Notes: generated by a model from the sequence alone, not told the origin. A DNA stretch of 64,000 bases from Alphaproteobacteria bacterium (GCA_039980135.1 JBDXCV010000003.1:620001-684000); one strand, 5' to 3'. Numbered from the stretch's first letter, positions 7,786 through 16,842 are shown. Program-made: numbers and translations.

Positions 7786-8844
7786 ATGTCAGCACCAATC
7801 AAGTTCTACTTCGATTTCGTATCCGCCTATTCCTATGTCGCGATGAACCGGATCGATGCGCTCGGCGCGCGCTGGGGGCGCGAGGTCGAATGGAATTGTG
7901 TGCCACTGCCGCAGATCCTCAACCATCACGAGGCAACGTCGCCACGTGATCAGCCGGCAAAGTTCGCCCACAACATGAAGGATTTCCCGCGCCTGTGCGA
8001 GATGAACGGCCTGCCGGTCAGCTTTCCGCCGGAGGTGCCGCCCTATGGCGCGACATTGCATCGCCTGGTGTTCTGGCGTCTGCAGCGCAAGGACCCGACC
8101 CTGGCGAGAGCCTTCGCGCGGGCCGTCGATCACCGCTATTTCGGCACCGGCAAGGAGGTTCGTACCGCCCAGCAACTCACCAGCGCCTGCAAGGCGCGCG
8201 GCGTGGCGGTGAGCGCGAAGGAAATTCGGGCGGCGGCCGAGGATAAGCGCGCGCAGAAGGATCTCGACAACGCCTATCGCCGCGCGTTGAAGGACGGCAT
8301 GTTCGGCGCGCCGTTCATGGTGCTGGACGGCGAGAGTTTCTGGGGCGCCGACCGGCTGGATCATCTGGAGTATCGCCTCGAGCAGGCGATCAGGGTGCCG
8401 CGTGGGTTCGAGACGTTCCAATTCTCCAGCCCGTTCACCACGAACAACGGCCCGCTTTTCGTGAAGCTCGGCAAGGCCAGGGCCGTGTTCGGGTTTCGTG
8501 CCGACCACCGCCATCTCAACCCGCGCGACGTCGTACATGGCGGCTGGATGACCAGCTTCGTCGATGTGGCGATGGCGCAATCTGCCATGTACGAGATGGG
8601 CGTGGTCGGGCTGACGCCGACGATCCATCTGGAGGCCGATTTCCTGGCGCCGATCTATCCCGGCCAGTGGGTCACTTGCGATGCGCGGCTGGTGAAGACG
8701 ACCCGCACCATGAATTTCGTCGAGGGCACGGTCATCGCCGATGGCGAGCCTGTCCTGCGTTGCTCGGCGATCTATCGCAAGCCGCGCGACGTCAAACCGC
8801 GTATCGGCACGATCATGTCGACGACCGATCCGGTATATGGCTGA
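7786..8844 (+). CDS. Fusion: 2-hydroxychromene-2-carboxylate isomerase + hotdog thioesterase
   Basis: A 352-residue two-domain protein. Residues about 1-200 are a DsbA-like/kappa-GST domain of the HCCA isomerase type (KFYFDFVSAYSYVAMNRID at the start, GAFGAPFMV-type FGAPFMVLDG ahead of FWGADRLDHLE). Residues about 225-345 are a PaaI/4HBT-like hotdog (RADHRHLNPRDVVHGGWMTSF, LEADFLAPIYPGQWV). AAGGGG precedes the ATG at 7786. HCCA isomerases act in naphthalene-type ring degradation, and hotdogs hydrolyse acyl-CoA. The combination is unusual and suggests sequential or channelled action. It ends the plus-strand cluster under the IclR gene. Confidence 0.82.
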   Translation: MSAPIKFYFDFVSAYSYVAMNRIDALGARWGREVEWNCVPLPQILNHHEATSPRDQPAKFAHNMKDFPRLCEMNGLPVSFPPEVPPYGATLHRLVFWRLQRKDPTLARAFARAVDHRYFGTGKEVRTAQQLTSACKARGVAVSAKEIRAAAEDKRAQKDLDNAYRRALKDGMFGAPFMVLDGESFWGADRLDHLEYRLEQAIRVPRGFETFQFSSPFTTNNGPLFVKLGKARAVFGFRADHRHLNPRDVVHGGWMTSFVDVAMAQSAMYEMGVVGLTPTIHLEADFLAPIYPGQWVTCDARLVKTTRTMNFVEGTVIADGEPVLRCSAIYRKPRDVKPRIGTIMSTTDPVYG

Positions 8845-8855
8845 CCGGCGGGGCG

Positions 8856-10073
8856 CTAAAGACCAGCCCTGTTGCCGATAAACGCCTGCCAGATGTCGTC
8901 GAACTTCTGGTGGGTATCGGCGAAGGCTTCGACGAGTAAGGGGTCGAAATGCCCTTTGGAATCGATGCGTTCGTCACCCAGAAGTATGATGTCGCGCGCC
9001 CGCCCATGATCCAAAGCCGGCTTGTAAGGGCGTTCCGAGCGCAGCGCGTCGTAAATGTCGGCCATCTGGACGATCCGCGCGGCGAGCGGAATTTCGTCCT
9101 CCCGCTTGCCGGCGGGGTAGCCGCTGCCATCCCATTTTTCATGATGGTTGAGCGCGATGTCGGCGGCCATGCCCAGCCGCGGTGATCGGCTGAGGATGCG
9201 CTGGCCGTAGATCGTGTGGTTGTCCATTTCGCGCCGTTCCGCGCCGGTCAACGCGCCGGTCTTGCGCAGGACCGCGGGGGCGACGCCCATCTTTCCGACA
9301 TCGTGAAGCTGCGCCGAGTAGCGAAGTTCCCGGCAATAGTCGGCCTCCCTGCCGAGGGTGCGGGCGAGAAAATGGCTGTACTCGTTCACCCGGAACACAT
9401 GGTTGCCGGTCCCCTCGTCATATATTTCTGCGGCGCGCGCAAGCAGTGAGACGGCCATTCTGAACGACTCGTCTCCATCGTCGTCGAGCCGCGCCAGTTC
9501 CTCTGCCTGGTCGCGCAGTCGCTCATTTCGTTCCTGCTTGTCGATGTCGATGCTGCCGATCCGTTCCAGGATGTCGGCGCGCTCCAGCGCCGCCCCGACC
9601 AGCCGGTTGAAGCGCGCGAGCAGGCCGAGATGTTCGTCGGCGAATCGCCGCCCGGCGCGCGCCTCGTTGGCCAGGACGACAACGCCGACGATCTCTCCCG
9701 CATGGTTCGACAGGGCAAAGGCAATCAGCGCGCCGGCGTCGGTGCCGTGGCAGGCATCGATCATGGGGTCGAACGGCACGTCGGCGGCCTCGGTCGTCGC
9801 ATCGGACAATTTCAGGGTTTCGCCGGTTCGTGCCACCTGGGTCACGATCGACCGATGTGTCAGAGGGATCGCCTCACCGCAGGGTGCGGGGTCGGGCTGG
9901 GCGGCCGCGCATTCCAGTAATTGTGTGTCGTTCTCCTGGCGCAGGAGATATAGCGCACCCGCATCCGCGCCCATCAGTTCGCGGGCCTGGCGCAAGGCTT
10001 TGCCCGCCAGTTCGCGCGCGGACTGGCCGGGGTGATGGTCGAGCAATTCTCTGAATGATAGACGGTCGGTCAT
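8856..10073 (-). CDS. GAF-HD-GYP domain phosphodiesterase
   Basis: A 405-residue cytoplasmic signalling protein. A GAF domain spans about residues 18-165. A short charged coiled-coil (IDKQERNERLRDQAEELARL) leads into an HD-GYP domain at about 200-395. Catalytic elements are complete: HD at 257-258 (QLHDVGKMGV), the HHE-x2-DG-x-GYP element at 310-320, and a later ADIYDAL. HD-GYP enzymes degrade cyclic di-GMP to GMP (or cGAMP); the GAF domain would sense a small ligand. The gene is monocistronic, convergent with the plus-strand fusion gene, and stands apart from the cyclases further right. Confidence 0.92.
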   Translation of the reverse strand: MTDRLSFRELLDHHPGQSARELAGKALRQARELMGADAGALYLLRQENDTQLLECAAAQPDPAPCGEAIPLTHRSIVTQVARTGETLKLSDATTEAADVPFDPMIDACHGTDAGALIAFALSNHAGEIVGVVVLANEARAGRRFADEHLGLLARFNRLVGAALERADILERIGSIDIDKQERNERLRDQAEELARLDDDGDESFRMAVSLLARAAEIYDEGTGNHVFRVNEYSHFLARTLGREADYCRELRYSAQLHDVGKMGVAPAVLRKTGALTGAERREMDNHTIYGQRILSRSPRLGMAADIALNHHEKWDGSGYPAGKREDEIPLAARIVQMADIYDALRSERPYKPALDHGRARDIILLGDERIDSKGHFDPLLVEAFADTHQKFDDIWQAFIGNRAGL

Positions 10074-10163
10074 CGCGCGCTGTATGTCTGCCTGGAAACT
10101 CGGGGTCTCCCCGGGTCACAGTTTAAGCCGCGCGGGGTGAACACAATGTTACCCCGATGAGGG

Positions 10164-10928
10164 TCAGACAATCTCGATCCCGGCGCGCCGGGTGAGGTCG
10201 TTGAACTGCACCTGGTTATGGACACCCGCCAGATCCGCCGGGGCCTCGCGGGCGAGCCACGCCAGAATCTTGGCAGGGCGCTCGGGTGGCTGGCCATCGT
10301 CGGGTGTCATCGCGGCCGCGCGAAACACCGGATTGGCATAGATGTCATCGACCATGTCGGTCTGGGTGAAGCCGGGGGACAGGGCGAAGATTTTCACCTT
10401 GCTGTCTTCCAGGTCGTAATGCAGGCACTGGGTCATCGACAGCAATGCGGCCTTGGACGCGCAATAGGCGGCGTAGAACCGGTCCGGAATGAAGGCCCGG
10501 GCGCTGGTGATGTTGATGATGACGCCGTCGTCGCGCTCGGTCATGGAGGGCAGCGCGGCCGAGATCATGTTGTACGGGCCCATCACATTGATCTTGAGCA
10601 CGTCGAGAAAGGCGTCCGGCGGCACGTCCGCGACCGATCCCATCAGACCGGTGCCGGCGTTGTTGATCAGCACGTCGATGCGGCCATGTTCGGCCAGTAC
10701 GCCTTCGACGAAGGCTTTGTCGGCGTCGAAGTCCGCGACCTCGAACCCGTGGGTCTCCGCGCTGGCGCCGAGCGCCTCGACGGCAGCCCTGGTTTCGTTA
10801 CAGGCCTCTACGCTGCGCGCGCACAGGACCAGATGGGGTCCGTCCGTCGCGAGTTCCCGCGCCGTGGCGGCGCCGATGCCCCGGCTGGCGCCGGTGAGAA
10901 CGATCACCTTGTCTTTCAGGCTGGCCAT
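10164..10928 (-). CDS. Short-chain dehydrogenase/reductase
   Basis: A 254-residue classical SDR. The cofactor motif TGASRGIGAAT lies near residue 12, NNAG at the end of the fourth strand (VLINNAGTG), and the catalytic Ser-Tyr-Lys set is in NITSARAF and YAAYCASKAAL. The ATG at 10928 has GGAAGGGG upstream, so the longer frame is not used. No arginine-rich NADP signature is clear. Substrate is unknown. It lies just downstream of a strong intrinsic terminator belonging to the Bax-inhibitor-like gene and so has its own promoter. Confidence 0.9.
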   Translation of the reverse strand: MASLKDKVIVLTGASRGIGAATARELATDGPHLVLCARSVEACNETRAAVEALGASAETHGFEVADFDADKAFVEGVLAEHGRIDVLINNAGTGLMGSVADVPPDAFLDVLKINVMGPYNMISAALPSMTERDDGVIINITSARAFIPDRFYAAYCASKAALLSMTQCLHYDLEDSKVKIFALSPGFTQTDMVDDIYANPVFRAAAMTPDDGQPPERPAKILAWLAREAPADLAGVHNQVQFNDLTRRAGIEIV

Positions 10929-10980
10929 GATTTTCCCCTTCCGGTTGATAAATGAATTCTGACCCGCCTCGGTGCAAAAG

Positions 10981-11009
10981 AAAACGCCCGGGCGGAACCC
11001 GGGCGTTTT
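10981..11009 (-). terminator. Rho-independent terminator
   Basis: A 12-bp perfect stem (AAAACGCCCGGG / CCCGGGCGTTTT) with a five-base loop is followed on the minus strand by TTTTC-TTTT. It lies 22 bases after the stop of the Bax-inhibitor-like gene. Confidence 0.9.
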
Positions 11010-11031
11010 GTTATCGTTATGTTCTGCCGTT

Positions 11032-11778
11032 CTAGTCGCGCTGGCCGAACAGGTGCAGCAGCATGATGAACAGGTTGATGAAATCGAGATACAGCCGCAA
11101 CGCGCCCATGATCGCCTTCTTGCCGGCAACCTCGGAGCCGTCGAGCTCGTCATACATCTCCTTGATCTTCTGGGTGTCGTAGGCGGTCAGGCCGACGAAC
11201 ACGATCACGCCGATCACCGAGATCACGAACTGCATCATGGTCGAGGCGATGAATATGTTCACGATACTCGCAATAATGATGCCGATCAGGCCCATGAACA
11301 GGAATGTGCCCAGGCCCGTCAGGTCACGCTTTGTCGTGTAGCCGTACAGGCTCATCGCGGCGAAGGTCGCGGCGGTGATGAAGAAGACCCGCGCGATGCT
11401 GGCGCCGGTGAACTGCAGGAAGATGTGGCTGAGCGAAAGCCCCATCACGCCGGCGAACAGCCAGAAGAGGAGCTGTGCCGTGGAAGCCTTCATGCGTTGG
11501 ATGCCGAACGACAGCACCAACACGAAGGCCAGCGGCGACAGCATGGCAATCCATGCCAGCGGCGTTGAAGCGACCTGGCCCTGCGGCCCGACCGCGTAGA
11601 AAAGGTTGAGCACAGCCGGGGTATTCGCCACCAGATAGGCGATGATGCCCGTCAGCGCGAGGCCGGTCGTCATGTAGTTGTAGACCCGCAGCATGTAGGA
11701 CCGGAGGCCCTCATCGATCTGCGCTGTGTCTGCGGCGCGGCCCTGAACAACCGTCCCGCGCTCGAATTGATTAGCCAT
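11032..11778 (-). CDS. Bax inhibitor-1/YccA family membrane protein
   Basis: A 248-residue integral inner-membrane protein with seven predicted helices. The cytoplasmic N-terminus (residues 1-25) precedes the family's conserved LRSYMLRVYNYM segment. The C-terminus carries the BI-1 pH-sensing aspartate region, GLTAYDTQKIKEMYDEL, then a final helix. Bacterial homologues (YccA, YbhL, BsYetJ) behave as Ca2+/H+ leak channels or as inhibitors of FtsH proteolysis. GGGAGG precedes the ATG at 11778. It is monocistronic with a strong downstream terminator. Confidence 0.92.
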   Translation of the reverse strand: MANQFERGTVVQGRAADTAQIDEGLRSYMLRVYNYMTTGLALTGIIAYLVANTPAVLNLFYAVGPQGQVASTPLAWIAMLSPLAFVLVLSFGIQRMKASTAQLLFWLFAGVMGLSLSHIFLQFTGASIARVFFITAATFAAMSLYGYTTKRDLTGLGTFLFMGLIGIIIASIVNIFIASTMMQFVISVIGVIVFVGLTAYDTQKIKEMYDELDGSEVAGKKAIMGALRLYLDFINLFIMLLHLFGQRD

Positions 11779-11920
11779 GGTTTCGTGACCCTCCCAAGGG
11801 TTTCCTGTCATTCGAAAATGTTAGCTGCGAGGAATATGGGGCGTCCGCGGGCGCAATTCAACCGGTACCGGGTTGGATTTTACGTGATGACCTTTTCTCT
11901 AAACCATTGATTTAAAATGA

Positions 11921-12709
11921 TTACGTGGATGCATCGCCGCGTCGTTCCAGCAGCGCGTAGCCCATCAGGCCGAAAGCGATCGCCGTCGCCAGGACGGCCA
12001 GCGCCGTCACTGCCGGCGGTGGTGCCGTGGGCACGATCGCGGCGGCCAGCGCGACCCGCACAACCAGATCGGCCCCGGTCCGCCAGATATCGCGTTGCGG
12101 GGTATGGCGTCCGGCCTGCAGCGCCGCCTCGGCGAAACCGAGTCCACCGGCAGCAATGACCCAGACACCGGCCAGCCCGAGGCGCCAGACGAGGAGCGAC
12201 AGCGACAGCACCAGGAGTGCGCCGGCCATCGTGCCGAGCCTTTCGCTGAAGCCGCTCGTGGAATAGGTGATCCGGGCAAGCCAGCCGTCGACGGCCCCGA
12301 AACCCGCGGCCGCGACCCCCATCAGGGCGACCGACCAGAGCAGCGGGTCGGGCGGGTTTCCCGTCGGGACGATGGCGAGACCGCCCAGCAGGCAGGTCAT
12401 GCCGACCCGCGCCACCGTGAATCGGGTGCCCGTGGTGGCGGGTGTGCCGGATGGATTGGGCGTGACCGCCGCAAACACGATCAGCAGCGCGAGGAGGCCG
12501 ATGCCGGCGACGGGCGGCGCGGAGCCGAGTTCGAATGCCAATGCGAACAGGCCGGATATGGCGATGGTGACGAGGATCGTCAGCGGCAGATGGCCCATGC
12601 GCATCGTGTGCACCTTGGGCGGGTGCAAGGTGGGTTTCGGCCCCGATTGGAACGGCGCCTCGGGGGGGGCGCCGGATGGCGGGTTTGATTTGTTCGGTTC
12701 TCCGCTCAC
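11921..12709 (-). CDS. Degenerate CDP-alcohol phosphatidyltransferase-like membrane protein
   Basis: A 262-residue polytopic protein with six or more helices after a hydrophilic Pro-rich N-terminus of about 38 residues. The region FTVARVGMTCLLGG resembles the N-terminal segment of CDP-alcohol phosphotransferases, and residues 138-163 align with their signature D-x2-DG-x2-AR-x8-G-x3-D-x3-D. DG at 141-142, AR at 145-146 and the Leu/Ala spacers are kept. The first Asp is Gly138, the Gly is Ser155, and the two catalytic Asp are Gly159 and Gly163. It therefore probably lacks catalytic metal binding. This is a pattern match; the family call is an inference. The gene lies downstream of the ybbP-like permease on the same strand. 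Confidence 0.55.
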   Translation of the reverse strand: MSGEPNKSNPPSGAPPEAPFQSGPKPTLHPPKVHTMRMGHLPLTILVTIAISGLFALAFELGSAPPVAGIGLLALLIVFAAVTPNPSGTPATTGTRFTVARVGMTCLLGGLAIVPTGNPPDPLLWSVALMGVAAAGFGAVDGWLARITYSTSGFSERLGTMAGALLVLSLSLLVWRLGLAGVWVIAAGGLGFAEAALQAGRHTPQRDIWRTGADLVVRVALAAAIVPTAPPPAVTALAVLATAIAFGLMGYALLERRGDAST

Positions 12710-12741
12710 GCCTGATCCTGCTTCGTCGAGATGTTGCTACG

Positions 12742-12825
12742 CGCTTTGTAACCCTACCCGTTTCGCAACCCTATTCATTTCGTAACCGTATTCGTTCCGA
12801 GGCCTTATTCGTTCCGCAACCACGG
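12742..12825. repeat. Five imperfect 17-bp tandem repeats
   Basis: Consecutive 17-base units (12742, 12759, 12776, 12793 and a last partial one at 12810) fit the consensus CGTTTCGNAACCNTATT with one to five changes each. The array spans the last codons and stop of the permease gene and most of the gap to the next gene. Confidence 0.75.
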
Positions 12826-15384
12826 TGCCGCCGACTGACCCATCGCGCGCCAGGTGCCGACAAGACCGGCGCCGACGGTGATCAGGGTCCCGATCACGGC
12901 GGTGACGATGACGGCAGCCGGTTCCGGCGTCCAGGCAATCCCGAGCAGCCAGGTCACCACGGCCCAGCCGGTCACGCTGCCGACGATGGCGGCGATGATC
13001 GCGGTCACGAGGCCCAGCAGTCCGTATTCCAGGATATAGGCGGTGACGATATCGCGCCGCGTGGCACCGAGCACCTTGAGGACCACGCTGTCATAGATGC
13101 GCCGGCGGCGGCCCGCGGCGATGGCGCCGGCGAGAACCAGCACGCCCGAGACCAGGGTGATCACGGCCGTCAGACGGATCGCCGTGCCGACATTTCCGAC
13201 CAGAGTTGCCACGGTCTCGATCGCCGCGCGCACCCGGATGGAGGTGATATTCGCGAACGCGTCGGTGACTTCGCGCTCCAGCGGATCCTCGGCTGCGGCG
13301 TCGGCATGGACGATGGCGATATGCATGCGCGGCGCGGATTCGAGGATTCCCGGCGAGAACACCATGACGAAATTGATGGCCAGGCGCTGCCAGTCGATCT
13401 GCCGGGTGTTGGCGATGGTGGCGGTGAAAGCGCGGCCCAGCACATTGACGGTGATGGTGTCGCCGATGTCGAGTTCCAGTCCGTTCGCGACCCGCTCGTC
13501 GAGGCTGACCAGCATGTCGCCGCGATAGTCTGCCGGCCACCATCCGCCCTTGACGATAGAATTGTGTGCCGGCGCCGTCGCGGCCCAGGTGATCCCCCGA
13601 TCGCCGCGCAGCACCCAACGCGCGTCGGGCGCGATGTTGGCCTCGGCGGCGGGAACGCCGTTGATGCCGGTGATCCGGCCGCGCAGCATCGGTACCTGCT
13701 CGCTGCGTTCCACGCCCGCGACATCGGCCACCAGCGCCTCGAACGGGGTGACCTGCTGGGGCTGGATGTCGACGAAGAAAAACGCCGGCGCGTCTTGCGG
13801 AAGCTCCTCGGAGATCTGGCGAGACAGATTTCCCTCGATCGTGGCGACCGTCACCAGCATCGACAGGCCCAGGCCGAGCGACAGGACGACGGACGCCGTC
13901 GCCGCACCCGGCCGGTGCAGGCCCGCCAGCGCCAGGCGTACGGCAGGTCGGCGGACCCGCTTGACCCGTGCGGCGGTGGCGGCGATCCCGACGGCGGCCA
14001 GCCTGAAGGCGATCATGGCGCCGACCGAGCCGACAACGAACCATGTGGCGAAGCCCGCATCCGACGCGGTCGTGATGGCGAGCCCCGCGAGGGCTGCGGC
14101 CAGCGCCGCGGTGGCAAGGATATAAGCCGTACGTGGCCGCCCCCGGGTCGGCGAGACCAGCGCCCGAAACAGCCCCGCGGGCGGAATTTCGCCGGCCCGC
14201 GCGACCGACCAGACCGAAAAGACCAGCGCCGTCAGAAAGCCGAACAGCGCGGCGATGGCGAGCGGGACGGGGTACAGGCCCGTGGCCACCCGAATGGGGA
14301 CGACGCTCGAAAGCGCGTCGGCGGCCAGCAGCGGCAGCGCGGCCCCCAGCACGAGCCCGATGGCGATTCCGCCCAGTGCGAGGACCATCACCTGCAAGAG
14401 ATACACGCGGAAGATCAGGGTGCGGGGTGCGCCGATGCATTTCAGCGTTGCGATGGTCTCGGTCTTGCCGTCGAGCCAGGCCCGGACGGCGTTGGCGACG
14501 CCAACCCCGCCGATCAGCAGCGCTGTCAGCCCGACGAAGGACAGAAACAGCGTGACCCGGCCGATCAGGCGGCTGAGCCGGGGCGACGATTCGTTGAGGG
14601 TCCGGATGCGCCAGCCGGCATCCGGGAATTCGGCGTTGATGTCCGTGATGAACGCCGCCGGCGTCGTCTCGGCGGGCAGGCGAATCCGGTAGTTGTAATG
14701 GATGAGGCTGCCGGGCTGGACCAGCGCGGTCTCGTCCAGCGCGTCGCCGTCGATCAGCACCCGTGGACCCAGGGAGAAGAGCCCCGACCCGCCGACGCGG
14801 TCCGGCTCATGCAGGATTGTCGCGCGCACCTCGAAACTGGCGTCGCCGATCCGCACTTTGTCACCCCGCGAGATGCCCAGCTTTTCGATCAGTTCGGGCG
14901 CGACCGCGGCGCCCCACAGGCCGTCGCGCCGTCCGAGCATGTCCGCCAGGGGCAGTGCGGGCGCGGTCTCCAGGGTGCCATACAGGGGATAGGTCGCCTC
15001 GACCGTCTTCAGCTCGATCAGGGATTGCGCGCCGGAACGGCCGGCCGTTCGCGCGCCGGCGCGGGCCATGGCGCGCATCTCGGCGCTGCCGGCCAGGGCG
15101 CCGGCGGCGGCAAGTGAGTCGCGTTCGGCAGCCGTGGCGGGGCGGTGCACGATGTCGACGAGCACGTCGCCCCCGAGGATTTCCCGCGCGTCGGAACTGA
15201 TGCTTTCTTCCAGCATGGCGCGGGTCGAGCCGACCGCGGCGATCGCGGTCACGCCGAGAGCCAGACAGGCCAGAAAAATGCGAAAGCTGCGCAGGCTGCC
15301 GCGCAGCTCGCGGCGCGCCAGCTTTGCCGCCAATGGCCATCCGGCGTCGTTGGTTGCGACCCTGGTGATGGGGGTGTCGCTCAC
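12805..15384 (-). CDS. FtsX-family ABC transporter permease (YbbP-like)
   Basis: An 859-residue permease with two FtsX/MacB-core modules. One N-terminal helix at about residues 35-55 is followed by a large periplasmic domain. Then come three helices at about 270-400, a linker helix pair near 420-470, a second periplasmic domain and a terminal three-helix module (about 730-850). The ATG overlaps the stop of the ATPase gene in ATGA, fixing the pair as one operon. With the divergent tesA-like lipase it makes the conserved ybbA-ybbP-tesA neighbourhood, thought to extract lipophilic compounds or lipoprotein-like substrates from the inner membrane. The C-terminal codons lie within a 17-bp tandem repeat array. 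Confidence 0.92.
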   Translation of the reverse strand: MSDTPITRVATNDAGWPLAAKLARRELRGSLRSFRIFLACLALGVTAIAAVGSTRAMLEESISSDAREILGGDVLVDIVHRPATAAERDSLAAAGALAGSAEMRAMARAGARTAGRSGAQSLIELKTVEATYPLYGTLETAPALPLADMLGRRDGLWGAAVAPELIEKLGISRGDKVRIGDASFEVRATILHEPDRVGGSGLFSLGPRVLIDGDALDETALVQPGSLIHYNYRIRLPAETTPAAFITDINAEFPDAGWRIRTLNESSPRLSRLIGRVTLFLSFVGLTALLIGGVGVANAVRAWLDGKTETIATLKCIGAPRTLIFRVYLLQVMVLALGGIAIGLVLGAALPLLAADALSSVVPIRVATGLYPVPLAIAALFGFLTALVFSVWSVARAGEIPPAGLFRALVSPTRGRPRTAYILATAALAAALAGLAITTASDAGFATWFVVGSVGAMIAFRLAAVGIAATAARVKRVRRPAVRLALAGLHRPGAATASVVLSLGLGLSMLVTVATIEGNLSRQISEELPQDAPAFFFVDIQPQQVTPFEALVADVAGVERSEQVPMLRGRITGINGVPAAEANIAPDARWVLRGDRGITWAATAPAHNSIVKGGWWPADYRGDMLVSLDERVANGLELDIGDTITVNVLGRAFTATIANTRQIDWQRLAINFVMVFSPGILESAPRMHIAIVHADAAAEDPLEREVTDAFANITSIRVRAAIETVATLVGNVGTAIRLTAVITLVSGVLVLAGAIAAGRRRRIYDSVVLKVLGATRRDIVTAYILEYGLLGLVTAIIAAIVGSVTGWAVVTWLLGIAWTPEPAAVIVTAVIGTLITVGAGLVGTWRAMGQSAAPWLRNE

Positions 15385-16118
15385 GCCGCGCCGTCTTCCG
15401 GGGCATCAAAGATCTGCCCGTCGCGCAGGTGGACAACCCGGCTGCATCGCGCCGCGATGGCCGGATCGTGGGTGATCAGCAGCAGGGTCGATCCGCGCCG
15501 GGCCGACAGGTCGAACAGGGTATCGATGATCGCCGCCCCGGTCTCGCCGTCGAGGTTGCCGGTGGGTTCGTCCGCCAGCAGCAGTTCCGGCCCGGGTGCG
15601 AAGGCGCGGGCAATGGCGACCCGCTGTTGTTCTCCGCCGGATAATTGCGAGGGGTAGTGATCGAGGCGGTGGCCGAGCCCCACGGTCTCGAGGCTCTCCC
15701 GTGCCACGGCGAAGGCGTCAGCGTTGCCCGCGAATTCGAGAGGCACCGCGACATTCTCCAATGCGCTCATGGTGGGGATCAGATGGAATGCCTGGAACAC
15801 GATGCCGACATTGGCGCGACGAAAACGTGCCAGCGCATCCTCGTCGAGTGCCGCCAGATCGTGACCGGCAACCGCGACGGTGCCGCCCGTCAGCCGCTCC
15901 AGTCCGGCGATCACCATCATCATGGTGGATTTGCCCGACCCCGACGGGCCGACCACGCCGACGGTCTCGCCCGGGGTGATCGACAAATCGATTCCGCGCA
16001 GGATGTTGACGTTGCCGCCCGCACCCGCCAAATGAAGTTCGGCACCGTCGAGCGCGATCATCGGTGCCGCGTCGCCGCCACGCTGTGTGGCCGGGCCCGT
16101 TTCGGGCTGATCTTTCAT
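15381..16118 (-). CDS. ABC transporter ATP-binding protein (YbbA/LolD-like)
   Basis: A 245-residue ATPase of the MacB/LolD/FtsE group. Walker A is GPSGSGKSTM near residue 57, the Q-loop is in GIVFQAFHLIPTM, the ABC signature is LSGGEQQRVAIARA, and Walker B is LLLADEPTGNLD with the H-loop in THDPAIA. It powers the overlapping FtsX-type permease. The ATG at 16118 is almost back-to-back with the divergent arylesterase gene, so both promoters lie within or beside the opposing 5' ends. Confidence 0.94.
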   Translation of the reverse strand: MKDQPETGPATQRGGDAAPMIALDGAELHLAGAGGNVNILRGIDLSITPGETVGVVGPSGSGKSTMMMVIAGLERLTGGTVAVAGHDLAALDEDALARFRRANVGIVFQAFHLIPTMSALENVAVPLEFAGNADAFAVARESLETVGLGHRLDHYPSQLSGGEQQRVAIARAFAPGPELLLADEPTGNLDGETGAAIIDTLFDLSARRGSTLLLITHDPAIAARCSRVVHLRDGQIFDAPEDGAA

Positions 16119-16137
16119 GCTGGTTTACCTTCAACCG

Positions 16138-16842
16138 ATGACTTGCTGTTCGACTTCTACATATGGCCGCGCGGTCCGCATCATCAATGCCGGAGCGATA
16201 CAGCGGCTGTGCGCAATCGCGGTGACGGTGGCGCTTCTTCTGATTCTATCGGCATTGCCCGCGGCAGCGGATGACAAGCCGGTGATCATCGCCTTCGGTG
16301 ACAGCCTGTCGGCGGGGTTCGGTCTCGATGAGGCCGATTCCTTCCCGGTTCGCCTCCAGGCCGCCCTGCTGGCGGACGGGCTCGACACAAGGGTCGTCAA
16401 TGCCGGGGTGTCGGGGGATACCACCGCCGGCGGTCGCGCGCGCCTCGACTGGTCGTTGCCCGACGATGTCGATCTGGTGATCCTCGAGCTGGGCGCGAAT
16501 GACGGGCTGCGGGGGATCGATCCCGCGAACACCGAGGAAAACCTCGATGCGATTCTGCAGGTATTGCGGGTGCGCGGTTTCACCGTGCTGTTCACCGGCA
16601 TGCTGGCGCCGCCGAACCTCGGCCGCGAATACGCCGCCGCGTTCGATGCGCTCTTCCCGCGCCTGGCGGCGAAGCACGACGTGATCTTCTACCCGTTCTT
16701 CCTCGAAGGTGTCGCGGCCGAGCGATCTCTGAATCAGCCCGACGGCATTCATCCGAATGGCGAAGGGGTGGATCGTATCGTGGCGCGCATTCTGCCCTTC
16801 GTCCGACGGGCGCTGGCAGATACGGCATCCGCAGCTCAATGA
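16138..16842 (+). CDS. tesA: SGNH arylesterase / thioesterase I (TesA-like)
   Basis: A secreted SGNH hydrolase. Block I FGDSLSAGFGL carries the nucleophilic Ser, block II has NAGVSGDTTAGG, block III ELGANDGLRG, and block V DGIHPNGEG carries the catalytic Asp-x-x-His. A signal peptide (basic start, then AVTVALLLILSALPAAA) sends it to the periplasm. The ATG at 16138 (234 residues) is chosen; an earlier ATG at 16117 overlaps the divergent ATPase start. Such enzymes hydrolyse acyl-CoA, lysophospholipids and aryl esters. It overlaps thpR by ATGA. Confidence 0.9.
   Translation: MTCCSTSTYGRAVRIINAGAIQRLCAIAVTVALLLILSALPAAADDKPVIIAFGDSLSAGFGLDEADSFPVRLQAALLADGLDTRVVNAGVSGDTTAGGRARLDWSLPDDVDLVILELGANDGLRGIDPANTEENLDAILQVLRVRGFTVLFTGMLAPPNLGREYAAAFDALFPRLAAKHDVIFYPFFLEGVAAERSLNQPDGIHPNGEGVDRIVARILPFVRRALADTASAAQ

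Noticed and set aside
12742-12825. 17-bp repeats as a CRISPR array
   Set aside because: Units are directly adjacent without spacers, are degenerate, and no cas gene is present.
12676-15117. An 813-codon open frame on the plus strand opposite the FtsX-type permease
   Set aside because: High GC produces long antisense frames. It is rich in Asp/Gly/Arg/Pro with no domain, while the minus-strand frame has clear transmembrane and FtsX features.
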